From: Nitrosomonas ureae
GTDB lineage: Bacteria; Pseudomonadota; Gammaproteobacteria; Burkholderiales; Nitrosomonadaceae
NCBI RefSeq assembly: GCF_900108305.1
Contig: NZ_FNUX01000014.1
Coordinates: forward strand, 1 to 64,000
Length of the DNA: 64,000 nucleotides
Direction: 5' to 3'
Both the position numbers and the translations under genes were made by a program. Positions within the stretch are counted from its first letter, which is position 1. Each line of letters opens with the position of its first letter. The notes below the pieces were generated by a model. The model was not told where the DNA came from and did not search any database. It worked only from the letters and a program-made list of their open reading frames with translations. Positions 45,892-55,670 of the stretch are shown here, piece by piece.

Positions 45892-47820
45892 ATGCTTGAT
45901 ATTGATTACATTTTCTCATCCGATGGCATTCTTTCCAATCACATCAAGGGGTATCGTGCGCGTTCGCAGCAATTGGAAATGGCGCAGGCCATTGCAGCGA
46001 CAATAGCCAAAAATCAAGTTCTGGTGGCTGAAGCAGGTACCGGAACCGGAAAAACTTTTGCCTATTTGGTGCCCGCTTTGTTGGCAGGGGGTAAAGTGAT
46101 CATTTCCACTGGAACAAAAACACTGCAAGACCAGTTGTTTAATCGTGATATTCCAACAGTGCGTGCAGCGCTTAAAATACCGGTTACGATTGCATTGTTA
46201 AAAGGGCGCGCCAATTATATTTGCCATTATCACTTGGAAAGAAGTCTGCAGGATACACAGCTGAGCTTTGTTAATCGCGACGAGATCCAGTATCTACAGA
46301 AAATAGAGCGCTATGCCAATATCAGTAAAAGCGGCGATAAAAGCGGCCTTAATGAGGTACCCGAAACAGCCGCCATTTGGCATCATGTAACTTCAACCCG
46401 GGATAACTGCCTGGGATCCGAGTGTCACAGCTATAAAAAATGCTTCGTGATGGAAGCGCGCAAACACGCATTATCGGCGGATATCGTGGTGGTGAATCAT
46501 CATTTGTTTTTTGCGGATGTCATGCTGCGTGATGAGGGCTTGTCGGAATTGTTGCCCGCCTGTAATACGGTCATTTTTGATGAGGCGCATCAATTACCGG
46601 AAACGGCCAGCCTGTTTTTTGGCGAATCGATCAGTACCGGGCAATTGCTGGATCTTGCGCGTGATGCCAGAGTGGAAGCGATTCAAGCGGCTGGAGATTT
46701 TGTGCCGCTGCCAGAAGCTATTGTCGCCATGGAAAAAGCGGCACGCGATTTGCGCTTAACCATCATGGAAGACAACACGCGGTTATCTTTGCCAGCAATC
46801 AATCAACACTCGAATTTCAATGTTGCGCTGGATAAGCTGCTGGAACAATTGCTTGATCTGGTGAAGCAACTGGAGAGTCAATCAGAGCGATCTGATGGGT
46901 TGGAAAATTGCCGTCAGAGGGCTACCAATCATTTATACCTGATTCAGCGCTGGCGTAGTGAAACAGAAATGCGGGATCATGTGCGTTGGGTTGAAGTTTA
47001 TCATCATGCCTTGCAGCTTAATGCAACGCCGTTATCGATTGCCGAAATCTTTCAAAAACAAATGATGACATCGCCACGTGCATGGATCTTTACTTCCGCA
47101 ACCTTGTCGGTTAAAAAGGATTTTTCTCATTACAATAATGAAATGGGGTTGAATACAGCGCAAACCGCTTGCTGGGATAGTCCGTTTGATTTTTCTACGC
47201 AGGCACTGCTTTATGTACCGATAGGCTTGCCGGAGCCGCAGCATAAAACTTATATTGACCAGGTTGTTCAATCGGCATTGCCGGTATTACGCGCCAGTCG
47301 CGGACGCGCTTTTTTCCTCTGTACCAGTTTACGTGCGATGCAACGGATTTATGAGTTATTACAGAATTCTGATGATTTCAGCGCTTTTCCGCTGTTACTT
47401 CAGGGTCAGGGCTCGCGCTCATATCTGTTGGAGCGTTTCCGCAAATTGGATAATGCGATTCTGGTTGGCAGTCAATCTTTCTGGGAAGGGGTGGATGTAA
47501 GAGGGGAAGCGTTGTCGCTGGTTATCATTGATAAATTGCCATTTGCGCCTCCGGACGATCCGGTTTTATCGGCGCGAATTGATAAAATTAATAATGAAGG
47601 TGGCAATGCGTTTATGCAATACCAATTGCCTCGCGCAGTTATAAATTTGAAGCAAGGAGCCGGGCGATTGATCCGGGATGAAACAGACCGCGGTGTCTTG
47701 ATGATTTGTGATCCGCGTTTAACAACAAAAGCTTATGGCAAGCAGATATGGCAAAGCCTACCACCCATGAAGCGTACCCGGGATTTAGCAGAAGTCGAAC
47801 GCTTCTTCCATACTGATTAA
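45892..47820 (+). CDS. ATP-dependent DNA helicase, DinG/YoaA type
   Basis: A 642-residue superfamily 2 (XPD-like) helicase. It has the P-loop AEAGTGTGKTFAYLVPALL (residues 43-61) and TLQDQLFNRDIPTV; an iron-sulfur domain with cysteines in YICHYHLERS and DNCLGSECHSYKKCF; the DEAH box TVIFDEAHQLPE; and C-terminal LVGSQSFWEGVDVRGEALSL and RAVINLKQGAGRLIRDETDR. It resembles YoaA/DinG proteins, which unwind damaged or RNA-DNA structures. No neighbours point to a special pathway, although xthA follows. Confidence 0.93.
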   Translation: MLDIDYIFSSDGILSNHIKGYRARSQQLEMAQAIAATIAKNQVLVAEAGTGTGKTFAYLVPALLAGGKVIISTGTKTLQDQLFNRDIPTVRAALKIPVTIALLKGRANYICHYHLERSLQDTQLSFVNRDEIQYLQKIERYANISKSGDKSGLNEVPETAAIWHHVTSTRDNCLGSECHSYKKCFVMEARKHALSADIVVVNHHLFFADVMLRDEGLSELLPACNTVIFDEAHQLPETASLFFGESISTGQLLDLARDARVEAIQAAGDFVPLPEAIVAMEKAARDLRLTIMEDNTRLSLPAINQHSNFNVALDKLLEQLLDLVKQLESQSERSDGLENCRQRATNHLYLIQRWRSETEMRDHVRWVEVYHHALQLNATPLSIAEIFQKQMMTSPRAWIFTSATLSVKKDFSHYNNEMGLNTAQTACWDSPFDFSTQALLYVPIGLPEPQHKTYIDQVVQSALPVLRASRGRAFFLCTSLRAMQRIYELLQNSDDFSAFPLLLQGQGSRSYLLERFRKLDNAILVGSQSFWEGVDVRGEALSLVIIDKLPFAPPDDPVLSARIDKINNEGGNAFMQYQLPRAVINLKQGAGRLIRDETDRGVLMICDPRLTTKAYGKQIWQSLPPMKRTRDLAEVERFFHTD

Positions 47821-47883
47821 AGGAACGGCAATGATAGTGATGTTCCGTTATCTATCGCCAATAGGCTAAGGTATAAATAATTT

Positions 47884-48669
47884 ATGGTTATGAAATTAGC
47901 AACATGGAATGTCAATTCCTTCAAAGTACGTTTGCCGCAAGTAATTGACTGGCTGGTAGAGCATCAACCCGATGTGCTATGTCTGCAGGAAATAAAATTA
48001 ATCGATGAAAACTTTCCGGTCAATGAAATAAAAGCTGCAGGCTATGAATCCGTCTTCATCGGGCAAAAAACCTATAACGGCGTGGCGATGCTTAGTAAGC
48101 GGCAAGGAAGCAAGGTAGTTACCGCAATACCCGGTTTGGCTGACGAACAAAAAAGAGTAATCGCCGCAACTTATGGGGATGTGCGTGTGATTTGCGCCTA
48201 TGTGCCCAATGGAGAGAATGTCGAGTCGGAAAAATATGCATATAAACTGCGCTGGTTGCCAGCCTTTACACAATGGCTGCAGCAGGAATTGATAGATTAT
48301 AAGAGATTGGCAGTACTGGGCGATTTTAATATCGCACCGGAGGATCGGGATGTCTATGATGCCGAACTTTGGAAAGGAAAGGTGCTGTGTAGCGAGCCCG
48401 AACGCGCTGCTTTCGGAGATATGCTCAATTTAGGCTTGAGCGATAGCTTCCGTTTGTTTGAGCAACCCGAGAAATCCTATACGTGGTGGGATTACCGGAT
48501 GATGGCTTTTCGCCGTAACCAGGGATTGCGGATTGATCACATACTCCTCAGCGAGGAGCTTTGCAGCGCATGTATGACATGTACGATTGATAAAACGATG
48601 CGCAAGCTTGAGCGCCCTTCGGATCATGCGCCTGTTTTGGTGGAACTGGCTTGCTCATTGGATATTTGA
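47884..48669 (+). CDS. xthA: exodeoxyribonuclease III
   Basis: XthA is an AP endonuclease and 3'-5' exonuclease of base-excision repair. The 261-residue protein has the family start KLATWNVNSFKVRLPQVIDW, the metal-binding glutamate in DVLCLQEIKL, GYESVFIGQKTYNGVAML, the active-site LGDFNIAPEDRDVYD and SYTWWDYRMMAFRRNQGLRI with the RPSDHAPV end. Two ATGs lie 6 bases apart (47884, 47890), with AAGG 12 bases upstream of the first. It follows the helicase gene by 63 bases. Confidence 0.95.
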   Translation: MVMKLATWNVNSFKVRLPQVIDWLVEHQPDVLCLQEIKLIDENFPVNEIKAAGYESVFIGQKTYNGVAMLSKRQGSKVVTAIPGLADEQKRVIAATYGDVRVICAYVPNGENVESEKYAYKLRWLPAFTQWLQQELIDYKRLAVLGDFNIAPEDRDVYDAELWKGKVLCSEPERAAFGDMLNLGLSDSFRLFEQPEKSYTWWDYRMMAFRRNQGLRIDHILLSEELCSACMTCTIDKTMRKLERPSDHAPVLVELACSLDI

Positions 48670-48765
48670 TTTTTCCTGGCTTAATTTCTCGCCGTCTTGT
48701 GATGAGGGGCTTTATTTGACGCGTTTCCGAGGCAATGGATACATGAGCGGCAAGAGTATAATCAC

Positions 48766-49215
48766 TTACCTGATTTTTTCAGGCATTTTGCCCAAGTCAT
48801 TTTTCATTAATTCCAGGTTTTTCTCGCGTGCACTGATTTCTTCCCGCAGCCGATCTACCCGATTAAGGTATCTTTGGTAGTTGCGTTCACTGCCCAGGCG
48901 GTCCGGCATGCCATCCTTATACTCGCTTTTTACTTCATTAAGCTGTGCCTCTTCCTCGGAAATTTTGTTCTGCAGTTGTTCACGCTGTTCTCTAAGTTTC
49001 ATGGATTCTCTGCGCTTCGCAATTCGATCTTCAACTTCGCCGGTATCTACAGGTGGAACGACAATAATCGGAGGCAAATCGATACGCCTGGAATCATTGG
49101 AAGGTATATTCGAATAGGTTACGTTACCGTTCTCATCGGTATGCTTATAGACGCCGGCATAAGATAAGCTAGAAAACAGAGTTAATGTAATGAGCAAGAA
49201 GTAATTTCCTGGCAT
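48766..49215 (-). CDS. DUF4124 domain protein, second of pair
   Basis: A 149-residue exported protein: signal peptide (residues 1-20, ending SYAG); DUF4124 domain (about 21-60: VYKHTDENGNVTYSNIPSND, the hallmark); then a charged coiled-coil-like tail (IAKRRESMKLREQREQLQNK and following). Such proteins are common in beta- and gammaproteobacteria; their function is unknown. It begins immediately after the stop of the other DUF4124 gene and is presumably coupled to it. Confidence 0.88.
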   Translation of the reverse strand: MPGNYFLLITLTLFSSLSYAGVYKHTDENGNVTYSNIPSNDSRRIDLPPIIVVPPVDTGEVEDRIAKRRESMKLREQREQLQNKISEEEAQLNEVKSEYKDGMPDRLGSERNYQRYLNRVDRLREEISAREKNLELMKNDLGKMPEKIR

Positions 49216-49665
49216 TTATCGGCCTAATTCTTTTTTTAATGCCACAACGTTTCTTTGGTGCAGAAGCAATTTATTTTTTAGCTGCACCGTCTTTTCCTGA
49301 AAACTATTCTTAAATTCAGGCTTGTTAAGGATCTCGTCCAAGAAATTCCGCGTTTCAGAAAAGAGTTTTTCTTCGGCAATGAGTTCTTTTTGTAGAATTT
49401 CACGGCGCATGGCATCACGATTTTTCTGCGTTGTATCATTTACACGCGGAAGATTTAAATCTGAACCTGGCTTTGATTGATTGGATTTTGTATTTCTCGA
49501 GAACGAGGCAATAGAAATCTTTTCTGCATTAGGGGCACGGCGATTTGTAAAGGTGATATTGCCATCTTTATCGACATACTTATATATCTCGGAACTGGCC
49601 ATTGCTTGCGGGAAGCCAATCGGCAATATAAAGATCAATAAAATCAAGAGTATTATAGTTTTCAT
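49216..49665 (-). CDS. DUF4124 domain protein, first of pair
   Basis: A 149-residue exported protein with signal peptide (KTIILLILLIFILPIGF, ending AMASS) and the DUF4124 motif YKYVDKDGNITFTNRRAPN. A helical region follows (MRREILQKELIAEEKLFSE, then EKTVQLKNKLLLHQRN). The start ATG 49665 gives a proper signal peptide; the open frame extends another 53 codons into the glnA 3' end, with no support. The two DUF4124 proteins have the same length and layout and look like a duplication with divergence. Confidence 0.85.
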   Translation of the reverse strand: MKTIILLILLIFILPIGFPQAMASSEIYKYVDKDGNITFTNRRAPNAEKISIASFSRNTKSNQSKPGSDLNLPRVNDTTQKNRDAMRREILQKELIAEEKLFSETRNFLDEILNKPEFKNSFQEKTVQLKNKLLLHQRNVVALKKELGR

Positions 49666-49795
49666 ATTTTGCTGAAAGAATATTGATGGCAGTATCAACT
49701 GTCTGATTAGTTTATCAAAGTTTTCTTTATCGAAAAGCAAAAAAAGAACTGCCAATTCCTCCTTTATTACATGATGTAACCGGTATCGGGCAAAA

Positions 49796-51205
49796 TTATA
49801 AGCTGTAATACAAATCGAATTCAATCGGATGTGTAGTGGTACGTAATAATTTCACTTCATCCATCTTCAACTGAATGTACGCATCGATCAAATCATTGGA
49901 GAATACGCCGCCACGAATCAAGAAGTCCCGATCTTTATCCAGGCATTCCAGGGATTCATCCAACGAGGCGCAGGCATTAGGCACCTTGGCAGCTTCTTCT
50001 GGCGGCAAGTCATAAAGATTTTTATCCATCGGGTCGCCGGGGTGCATTTTATTTTGGATGCCATCCAAACCGGCCATCATTAACGCAGTGAATGCCAGGT
50101 AAGGATTTGCGGTCGGATCGGGAAAACGAACCTCAATGCGCCGTCCTTTGGGGTTGCTGGTATATGGAATACGAATTGCGGCTGATCGATTGCTGGCCGA
50201 ATAAGCCAGATTGACCGGTGCCTCAAATCCGGCAACCAATCTTTTATATGAATTGGTGCTGGGATTGCAGATGGCATTAAGCGCTTTGGCGTGTTTGAGG
50301 ATCCCGCCGATATAATACAAGGCAATTTCGGATAAACCCGCATAACCATTGCCGGAGAATAAGTTCTTGCCGTCTTTCCAGATCGACTGATGCACATGCA
50401 TGCCGGAACCATTATCACCCACGATCGGCTTGGGCATAAAAGTTGCCGTCTTGCCGTATGAATGCGCGACATTATGAATGACGTATTTAAGGATCTGATT
50501 CCAGTCCGCACGCTTAACCAGACTGTTAAAACGTGTGCCTATCTCACATTGACCTGCGGTAGCTACTTCATGATGATGAACCTCGACACCCACTCCCATT
50601 TCTTCCAGGGTCAAGCACATGGCAGAGCGGATATCTTGCAATGAATCTACGGGGGGCACCGGAAAGTAGCCGCCTTTGACAGCAGGGCGATGACCGGTAT
50701 TGCCGCTTTCATACTTGATTGACGAGCTCCAGGCCGATTCTTCAGATTCTATTTTGACCGAACAACCGGACATACCGGTATGCCAGCGTACCGAATCGAA
50801 TATAAAAAATTCAGGTTCCGGTCCAAAATAAGCAACATCCCCGATACCCGTTGATTTCAGGTAAATCTCTCCGCGCCGGGCCAATGAACGGGGATCACGG
50901 CTATAGCCTTTGCCATCGGCGGGTTCGACCACATCACAAGTAAGCAGTAACGTGGGTTCATCCATGAATGGATCCATATTCGCGGTATCGGGATCAGGGA
51001 TCAATAACATATCGGATGCTTGAATTCCCTTCCAACCACCAATCGATGAGCCGTCAAAAGGATGGCCATCGTCAAACTTATCTGCATCAAAGTTATGTGC
51101 AGGCAGAGTGACATGATGTTCTTTTCCATTGGTATCGGTAAAACGCAAATCAACAAATTTAACTTCATTGTCTTGAATCAATTTCAGAACATCAGCTACC
51201 ACCAT
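49796..51205 (-). CDS. glnA: glutamine synthetase type I
   Basis: GlnA makes glutamine from glutamate, ammonia and ATP. The 469-residue protein has the beta-grasp start [40 protein letters not shown], the metal-binding and latch segments ([57 protein letters not shown]) and the adenylylation tyrosine near residue 398 in [11 protein letters not shown], so control by GlnE is expected. A TATAAT-like box lies at 51261-51266 on the minus strand. It is likely a single-gene unit. Confidence 0.96.
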   Translation of the reverse strand: MVVADVLKLIQDNEVKFVDLRFTDTNGKEHHVTLPAHNFDADKFDDGHPFDGSSIGGWKGIQASDMLLIPDPDTANMDPFMDEPTLLLTCDVVEPADGKGYSRDPRSLARRGEIYLKSTGIGDVAYFGPEPEFFIFDSVRWHTGMSGCSVKIESEESAWSSSIKYESGNTGHRPAVKGGYFPVPPVDSLQDIRSAMCLTLEEMGVGVEVHHHEVATAGQCEIGTRFNSLVKRADWNQILKYVIHNVAHSYGKTATFMPKPIVGDNGSGMHVHQSIWKDGKNLFSGNGYAGLSEIALYYIGGILKHAKALNAICNPSTNSYKRLVAGFEAPVNLAYSASNRSAAIRIPYTSNPKGRRIEVRFPDPTANPYLAFTALMMAGLDGIQNKMHPGDPMDKNLYDLPPEEAAKVPNACASLDESLECLDKDRDFLIRGGVFSNDLIDAYIQLKMDEVKLLRTTTHPIEFDLYYSL

Positions 51206-51260
51206 ATTTATTTCTCCAAACTAACATCACAAATTTTATAAATAAAGACACATTTATGGA

Positions 51261-51266
51261 ATTATA
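51261..51266 (-). promoter_or_regulatory. possible -10 box of glnA
   Basis: TATAAT on the minus strand, about 55 bases before the glnA start, in the AT-rich leader. No good -35 or sigma-54 (TGGC-N8-TTGCA) match was found, so this is tentative. Confidence 0.35.
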
Positions 51267-51482
51267 CCAGCACAACCGTATGAATAATTTGAAACGGCAT
51301 TAACAATCGTTATCAAACCGGCTGAATGGAAATAAACTTACTAGTAGCCGGGCATGCATCCCAATGTAGTATCATGAAAGTCTTTATGGTTCTTAAAAAA
51401 GCAATTTGCAGACAACGTAAACTGCAATAATGCATTGATCTGGTTAAGCAGCGGGAATTTGCAATCAATAATTCTATTTAGA

Positions 51483-53282
51483 ATGTCCGAAGCACTTAAT
51501 ATACTTAAGGAAGTTTTTGGTTACCCGGCTTTTCGCGGGCAGCAAGCGGAAGTCATCGCGCACCTTGCCGGTGGAGGCGATTGCCTGGTATTGATGCCAA
51601 CCGGTGGTGGCAAGTCACTGTGTTATCAAATTCCGGCTTTATTACGCCATGGTGTTGCTATTGTCGTGTCTCCACTCATTGCTTTGATGCACAATCAAGT
51701 CACCGCATTGCACGAAATTGGAGTACGCGCCGCGGTGCTGAATTCTTCGTTGTCCCAGCAAGAAGCTATTCTAGTTGAACAGAAACTTTTAGCGGGTGAA
51801 TATGATTTGCTGTATGTGGCGCCCGAGCGCTTGTTGACTGCGCGGTTTCTGAATCTGATCACACGCATTCCGATTGCCTTGTTTGCGATTGATGAGGCGC
51901 ACTGTGTTTCGCAATGGGGACATGATTTCCGTCCGGAATACATTCAATTATCAATTTTACACGAGCGTTTTCCTGCGGTTCCCCGTATTGCATTGACAGC
52001 AACCGCCGACATGGATACGCGCAGAGAAATCATTGAGCGGCTTGGGCTGGATTTAGCCAAGGTATTTGTTTCAAGTTTTGATCGCCCGAACATTCGTTAT
52101 CAGATTATCGATAAAACTAACAGTCGCTCTCAGTTACTGGCTTTCATCCAAGCGGAGCATCCATCGGATGCCGGGATTGTGTATTGCCTATCGCGCAAAA
52201 AGGTGGAAGAAATCACCCTTTGGTTGGTAAAGCAGGGTTTGAACGCTGTGGCCTATCACGCCGGCATGAGTATGCAGCAGCGAAGCTTGAATCAGGAAAA
52301 ATTTTTACGCGAAGAGAACATCATCATGGTTGCTACGATTGCGTTCGGCATGGGGATCGATAAACCGGACGTGCGTTTTGTCGCGCATCTGGATTTACCG
52401 AAGAGCATCGAGGGATATTATCAGGAAACCGGCCGTGCTGGCCGCGATGGACAAGCAGCCAATGCCTGGATGGCGTATGGTCTTGGCGATGTTATTCAGC
52501 AACGGCGTATGATTGAAGAATCCGAGGCGCAGTTCAAATTTAAACAAGTAGCCGCACGCAAACTGGAAGCCATGTTGTCGTTGTGCGAAACGACTACTTG
52601 CCGTCGTGCTCGCATGCTAAGCTATTTCGGTGAGAGAGTTGACGCTGCGGGATGTGGAAACTGCGATATTTGCTTAAATCCACCTAAAGTCTGGGATGCC
52701 ACGGTGGAAGTGCAAAAGGCAATGTCGTGCGTTTATCGTACGGGGCAGATTTTCGGCGCAGGTCATTTAATTGACGTTTTGCGCGGCAACCTGACCGATC
52801 GTGTAAAAGAATGGCATCATGACAGAATCAGTACTTTTGGGATCGGGGAAAATCTGCCTGAAAAAACCTGGCGTGCGATATTTCGCCAAATTGTTGCGCT
52901 GGGTTTTCTGACACCGGACAGTGAAGGGCATGGTGCTTTGCATCTTACTGAAGCTAGCCGTGCTGTACTTAAAGGGCAGCAGAACGTGTATTTGCGTCAA
53001 CAAACCAGAACCGGGCAATTATCCAACAAGCGTAATGGCGATGATTTAACACTCTTGGATTCAGCCGAGCGCTATTTGTGGGAACAGCTGCGGTCATGGC
53101 GGGCAAAGACAGCCAAAGAACACGGTGTTCCGGCTTATGTGATTTTTCATGATACCACGTTGCATGAATTGGTACGCTTATGTCCGCAAACAGAAGATGA
53201 ATTGAGTCAAGTGGCAGGTGTCGGTGCGCGTAAACTCGACAAATATGGCGTTTATTTGATGCAGATACTGCGCGGCAATTAA
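51483..53282 (+). CDS. recQ: ATP-dependent DNA helicase RecQ
   Basis: A 599-residue 3'-5' helicase of recombination repair. Motifs: [20 protein letters not shown] (motif 0), [16 protein letters not shown] (I), the DEAH box in [20 protein letters not shown] (II), and [20 protein letters not shown] and [19 protein letters not shown] (V-VI). The zinc-binding cysteines are in [16 protein letters not shown] and [10 protein letters not shown]-terminal HRDC domain covers about residues 520-595. The start ATG 51483 matches the family; the open frame runs 16 codons further upstream. Divergent from glnA. Confidence 0.95.
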   Translation: MSEALNILKEVFGYPAFRGQQAEVIAHLAGGGDCLVLMPTGGGKSLCYQIPALLRHGVAIVVSPLIALMHNQVTALHEIGVRAAVLNSSLSQQEAILVEQKLLAGEYDLLYVAPERLLTARFLNLITRIPIALFAIDEAHCVSQWGHDFRPEYIQLSILHERFPAVPRIALTATADMDTRREIIERLGLDLAKVFVSSFDRPNIRYQIIDKTNSRSQLLAFIQAEHPSDAGIVYCLSRKKVEEITLWLVKQGLNAVAYHAGMSMQQRSLNQEKFLREENIIMVATIAFGMGIDKPDVRFVAHLDLPKSIEGYYQETGRAGRDGQAANAWMAYGLGDVIQQRRMIEESEAQFKFKQVAARKLEAMLSLCETTTCRRARMLSYFGERVDAAGCGNCDICLNPPKVWDATVEVQKAMSCVYRTGQIFGAGHLIDVLRGNLTDRVKEWHHDRISTFGIGENLPEKTWRAIFRQIVALGFLTPDSEGHGALHLTEASRAVLKGQQNVYLRQQTRTGQLSNKRNGDDLTLLDSAERYLWEQLRSWRAKTAKEHGVPAYVIFHDTTLHELVRLCPQTEDELSQVAGVGARKLDKYGVYLMQILRGN

Positions 53283-53417
53283 GAAGATAAGGCATCTGCT
53301 GAGCATCTACCGATATGAGGTGATATTGATAGCCAAGTGCTTGGAAATTTTTTCTGTTCTGTTATATACTCAAACCCTCAAAACAAATATGGTAAATCTA
53401 AATAAGGAAATTAAGTG

Positions 53418-53600
53418 ATGAAACTGTCAATTTTTACTGTTGCACTACTGGTTTTTTTAACCGCTTGTTCAAATGCCGATATGGGTGATCCAAGTGCCAG
53501 TGCCGATGATTGTCAATTTGGAATAGATGGTAATGGTAACTGTCTAAAAGAAGGACAAGATCCGCGTCCTTTCGGTGGTACCAGCAAACCTGGGCATTGA
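53418..53600 (+). CDS. small lipoprotein, unknown function
   Basis: A 60-residue predicted lipoprotein. The signal IFTVALLVFLTAC has a clear lipobox (LTAC, Cys near 17). The mature part is short and polar (NADMGDPSASADDCQFG, then GNCLKEGQDPRPFGG) and contains two cysteines that could form a disulfide. AAGGAA precedes ATG 53418; a GTG one codon upstream is less likely. A strong terminator follows at once, so it is a single-gene unit. Not recognised as a named family. Confidence 0.7.
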   Translation: MKLSIFTVALLVFLTACSNADMGDPSASADDCQFGIDGNGNCLKEGQDPRPFGGTSKPGH

Positions 53601-53642
53601 TCTCCGAGATTTTAATACTGAAACAATCTCATTAGAATGAGA

Positions 53643-53670
53643 AAAAAACCGCCCGAAGAGGCGGTTTTTT
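53643..53670 (+). terminator. rho-independent terminator
   Basis: An 11-base perfect stem: AAAAAACCGCC (53643-53653) and GGCGGTTTTTT (53660-53670), with the loop CGAAGA. It serves the small lipoprotein gene. Confidence 0.9.
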
Positions 53671-53907
53671 TCTGTACATTTCCTATCTCAGGTTCGGGAG
53701 TGATCTTGAGGTTTCGGTCGATGAATATTTGCCGATGTCGATTCCCTATGAATCTAGTGAAAATGACGTCATTCGCCTATTGATCCATTTCCAGGTCGAA
53801 TTCGCTTTTATGTAAGTTTTGCAAAACAGATTTGCATCCTCACGCTTCCATCAGATGAGTTTAGTCTTAATTCCATGGAGATGAATCAAGAACTCAAAGC
53901 AAACATG

Positions 53908-54063
53908 AGAGTGAGTGAATGCTTCACTCTACTGCATTACTAATCGTTGCGCATTATCATCTAGACTGCCTTAATGCACTCCAAGCCCAAGACTCGCACC
54001 GCCGACCGGTGCTAAGCGGCATCCTGCGAGACCTGATATTGCTGGTCACCTTTTGATTTTTTT
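53908..54063 (+). ncRNA. candidate small RNA with terminator-like end
   Basis: A stem AGAGTGA/TCACTCT (53908-53930), a second region where CTCGCA (53993-53998) pairs with TGCGAG (54025-54030) around an inner GCACCG/CGGTGC, and finally GACC/GGTC (54030-54047) followed by TTTTGATTTTTTT (54051-54063). This order suggests a short transcript ending at 54063. The last stem is weak and no promoter was identified, so this is only a candidate. Confidence 0.25.
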
Positions 54064-54163
54064 ACAAAAGAGCGGCTCGGCGTGAATTCAGCTTTTTCAT
54101 TACTGAATATGAGAAAGGTCTTTAAATAAATGAAACGCAAATCGACTCTGGGTTTTTATTAAT

Positions 54164-54181
54164 GTTTGTTACCGTACAGAC
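54164..54181 (+). promoter_or_regulatory. second copy of CGTACAGAC motif, upstream of HiPIP gene
   Basis: CGTACAGAC at 54173-54181 is preceded by GTTTGTTAC. It ends about 96 bases before the HiPIP start. The same 9 bases occur at 5574-5582, with matching T-G-T-x-x-G-x-T before them. It may be a common regulatory site. Confidence 0.3.
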
Positions 54182-54277
54182 AATTTATTTTCAGTGGATA
54201 TTCTTATGAGTCTGAACCTTACGTTTTGATTATTGTTTAAGGGAATTTCCATGATAACCTATTCGAAGGAGGATACG

Positions 54278-54559
54278 ATGACGAATCATTCTCAGAAAAA
54301 ATTCTCACGACGCAGAATAATGAAATTTATGGCACTGGGCGTCACTATCCCTATTTTTGATATTTTAATGAATCACGTACATGCATCTAAAGCCTCTAAG
54401 GAATCAATGCAATACCGAGATGAGCCAAACGGCAAAGAGCAATGCAATAATTGTATGCAATTTATTCCAGGTAAGACACCCGAAGCTCCAGGGGGATGTA
54501 GAGTCGTTGAAGGCAGTATTAATCCTCAAGGCTGGTGTGTTGCATATACCAGAAAATAG
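54278..54559 (+). CDS. high-potential iron-sulfur protein (HiPIP), Tat-exported
   Basis: A 93-residue periplasmic electron carrier with one 4Fe-4S cluster. The signal has a twin-arginine motif (SRRRIMKFMALGV) and is cut near HASKA. The mature part has the four cluster cysteines in EQCNNCMQFIPG, PGGCRVVEG and GWCVAYTRK. The start ATG 54278 has AAGGAGGA upstream; an earlier in-frame ATG at 54251 is less likely. HiPIPs serve as soluble donors to oxidases or peroxidases. Function here is unspecified, but the window also encodes a di-haem peroxidase-like cytochrome. Confidence 0.9.
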   Translation: MTNHSQKKFSRRRIMKFMALGVTIPIFDILMNHVHASKASKESMQYRDEPNGKEQCNNCMQFIPGKTPEAPGGCRVVEGSINPQGWCVAYTRK

Positions 54560-54686
54560 GGGCTGCAAAAGTCTCTTATATAAGTTGGGGGTGTAACTTT
54601 GCTCATATTGACGATAATGAGCAGTTTAGCGATGTAGTGGACACGAATCTCGTTGAATATTTGTTCTGCAGGTATAAAAGAATCTA

Positions 54687-55535
54687 ATGGGCAGCGAATA
54701 TATTATCCGATCAATGATGAAAAATGAGATAGATTTTGCTATCGAATTGGCTGCTACTGAAGGTTGGAATCCTGGTTTACACGATAGAGATTGTTTTTAT
54801 GCTGCGGATAGGAATGGTTTCTTCATGGGTCTACTTGACGGTCAACCCATTGCCTGCCTATCAGCGGTCAAATACAGCGATTCGTTTGGGTTTATGGGAC
54901 TTTATATTGTTAAAGAACCATATCGTGGGCAACATTATGGTCTTAGGCTTTGGCATGCTGGACTTAATTATCTCAAAGGGTGCAATATCGGCCTGGATGG
55001 GGTAGTTGCACAACAAGATAACTATAAAAAATCCGGATTTCAAGTAGCATATCGCAATATTCGCTATCAAGGATTAACGGGCGGACAATTTCCATGTAAT
55101 CCGGAACTGATTGAACTCGCGAATATTCCTTTTGCGCAAATATATTCGTATGATTCAGCATTTTTCCCTGCTGATAGAGCTGAATTTCTAAAGTTGTGGC
55201 TTACTCAGCCTGATAGCATTGCTTTAGGGATTATTCAGAGTGATCAGATTGTCGCATATGGAGTAATTCGCTCTTGCCGCGTAGGGTATAAAATTGCCCC
55301 GTTATTTGCGGATAATCCATTATTAGCTGAGACTTTATGGTTGGGATTACTTGCTGCGGTAAAGGAAAACCAGCCGGTGTTCTTGGATATTTGTGAGAAT
55401 AATCCCCATGCGTGTGCCTTAGTTGAACGCCATGATTTGCAGATTGTTTTTGAAGCATCGAGAATGTATACCCAATATATGCCAGCACTGGATTTTGAGC
55501 GGATGTATGGTATCACCAGTTTTGAACTGGGTTAA
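54687..55535 (+). CDS. GNAT family N-acetyltransferase with C-terminal Acetyltransf_18 domain
   Basis: A 282-residue protein. The N-terminal GNAT domain (about residues 5-130) has LAATEGWNPGLHDRDCF and the acetyl-CoA motif LYIVKEPYRGQHYGLRLWHA. The C-terminal half (about 150-275) matches the Acetyltransf_18/YitH-type domain seen in double-GNAT proteins. Substrate unknown. It stands alone between the HiPIP gene and the OYE gene on the same strand. Confidence 0.8.
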   Translation: MGSEYIIRSMMKNEIDFAIELAATEGWNPGLHDRDCFYAADRNGFFMGLLDGQPIACLSAVKYSDSFGFMGLYIVKEPYRGQHYGLRLWHAGLNYLKGCNIGLDGVVAQQDNYKKSGFQVAYRNIRYQGLTGGQFPCNPELIELANIPFAQIYSYDSAFFPADRAEFLKLWLTQPDSIALGIIQSDQIVAYGVIRSCRVGYKIAPLFADNPLLAETLWLGLLAAVKENQPVFLDICENNPHACALVERHDLQIVFEASRMYTQYMPALDFERMYGITSFELG

Positions 55536-55670
55536 TTTATATTGTTTGTATTCAATTCGAATCAACAATTGTAATCAGCATTAACTCAGTTCCATTCTCT
55601 CCCGGCTTTGTGGATTTAGCCCAAATGATGGTGATAAGATACATAATTACTTTTCCAAAGGAATAATCTC

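Larger units (their letters stand above)
53601..54277. other. 677-base intergenic region with terminator and hairpins
   Basis: This lies between the small lipoprotein gene and the HiPIP gene. It holds the terminator at 53643-53670, an open stretch of about 48 codons without recognised similarity ending at 53815, two hairpin regions (53908-53930 and 53993-54030), and a T-rich stop-like site at 54030-54063. The CGTACAGAC motif is at 54173-54181. No gene is confidently seen. Confidence 0.5.

Noticed and set aside
51206-51320. sigma-54 promoter before glnA
   Set aside because: No TGGC-N8-TTGCA match was found on the minus strand; only a TATAAT-like box was noted.
53672-53815. 48 codons open on the plus strand with phrases such as VDEYLPMSIPYESSEN
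   Set aside because: It looks somewhat protein-like, but it runs into the terminator upstream, has no start codon or ribosome site, and matches no family I recognise. It could be a relic but cannot be supported.
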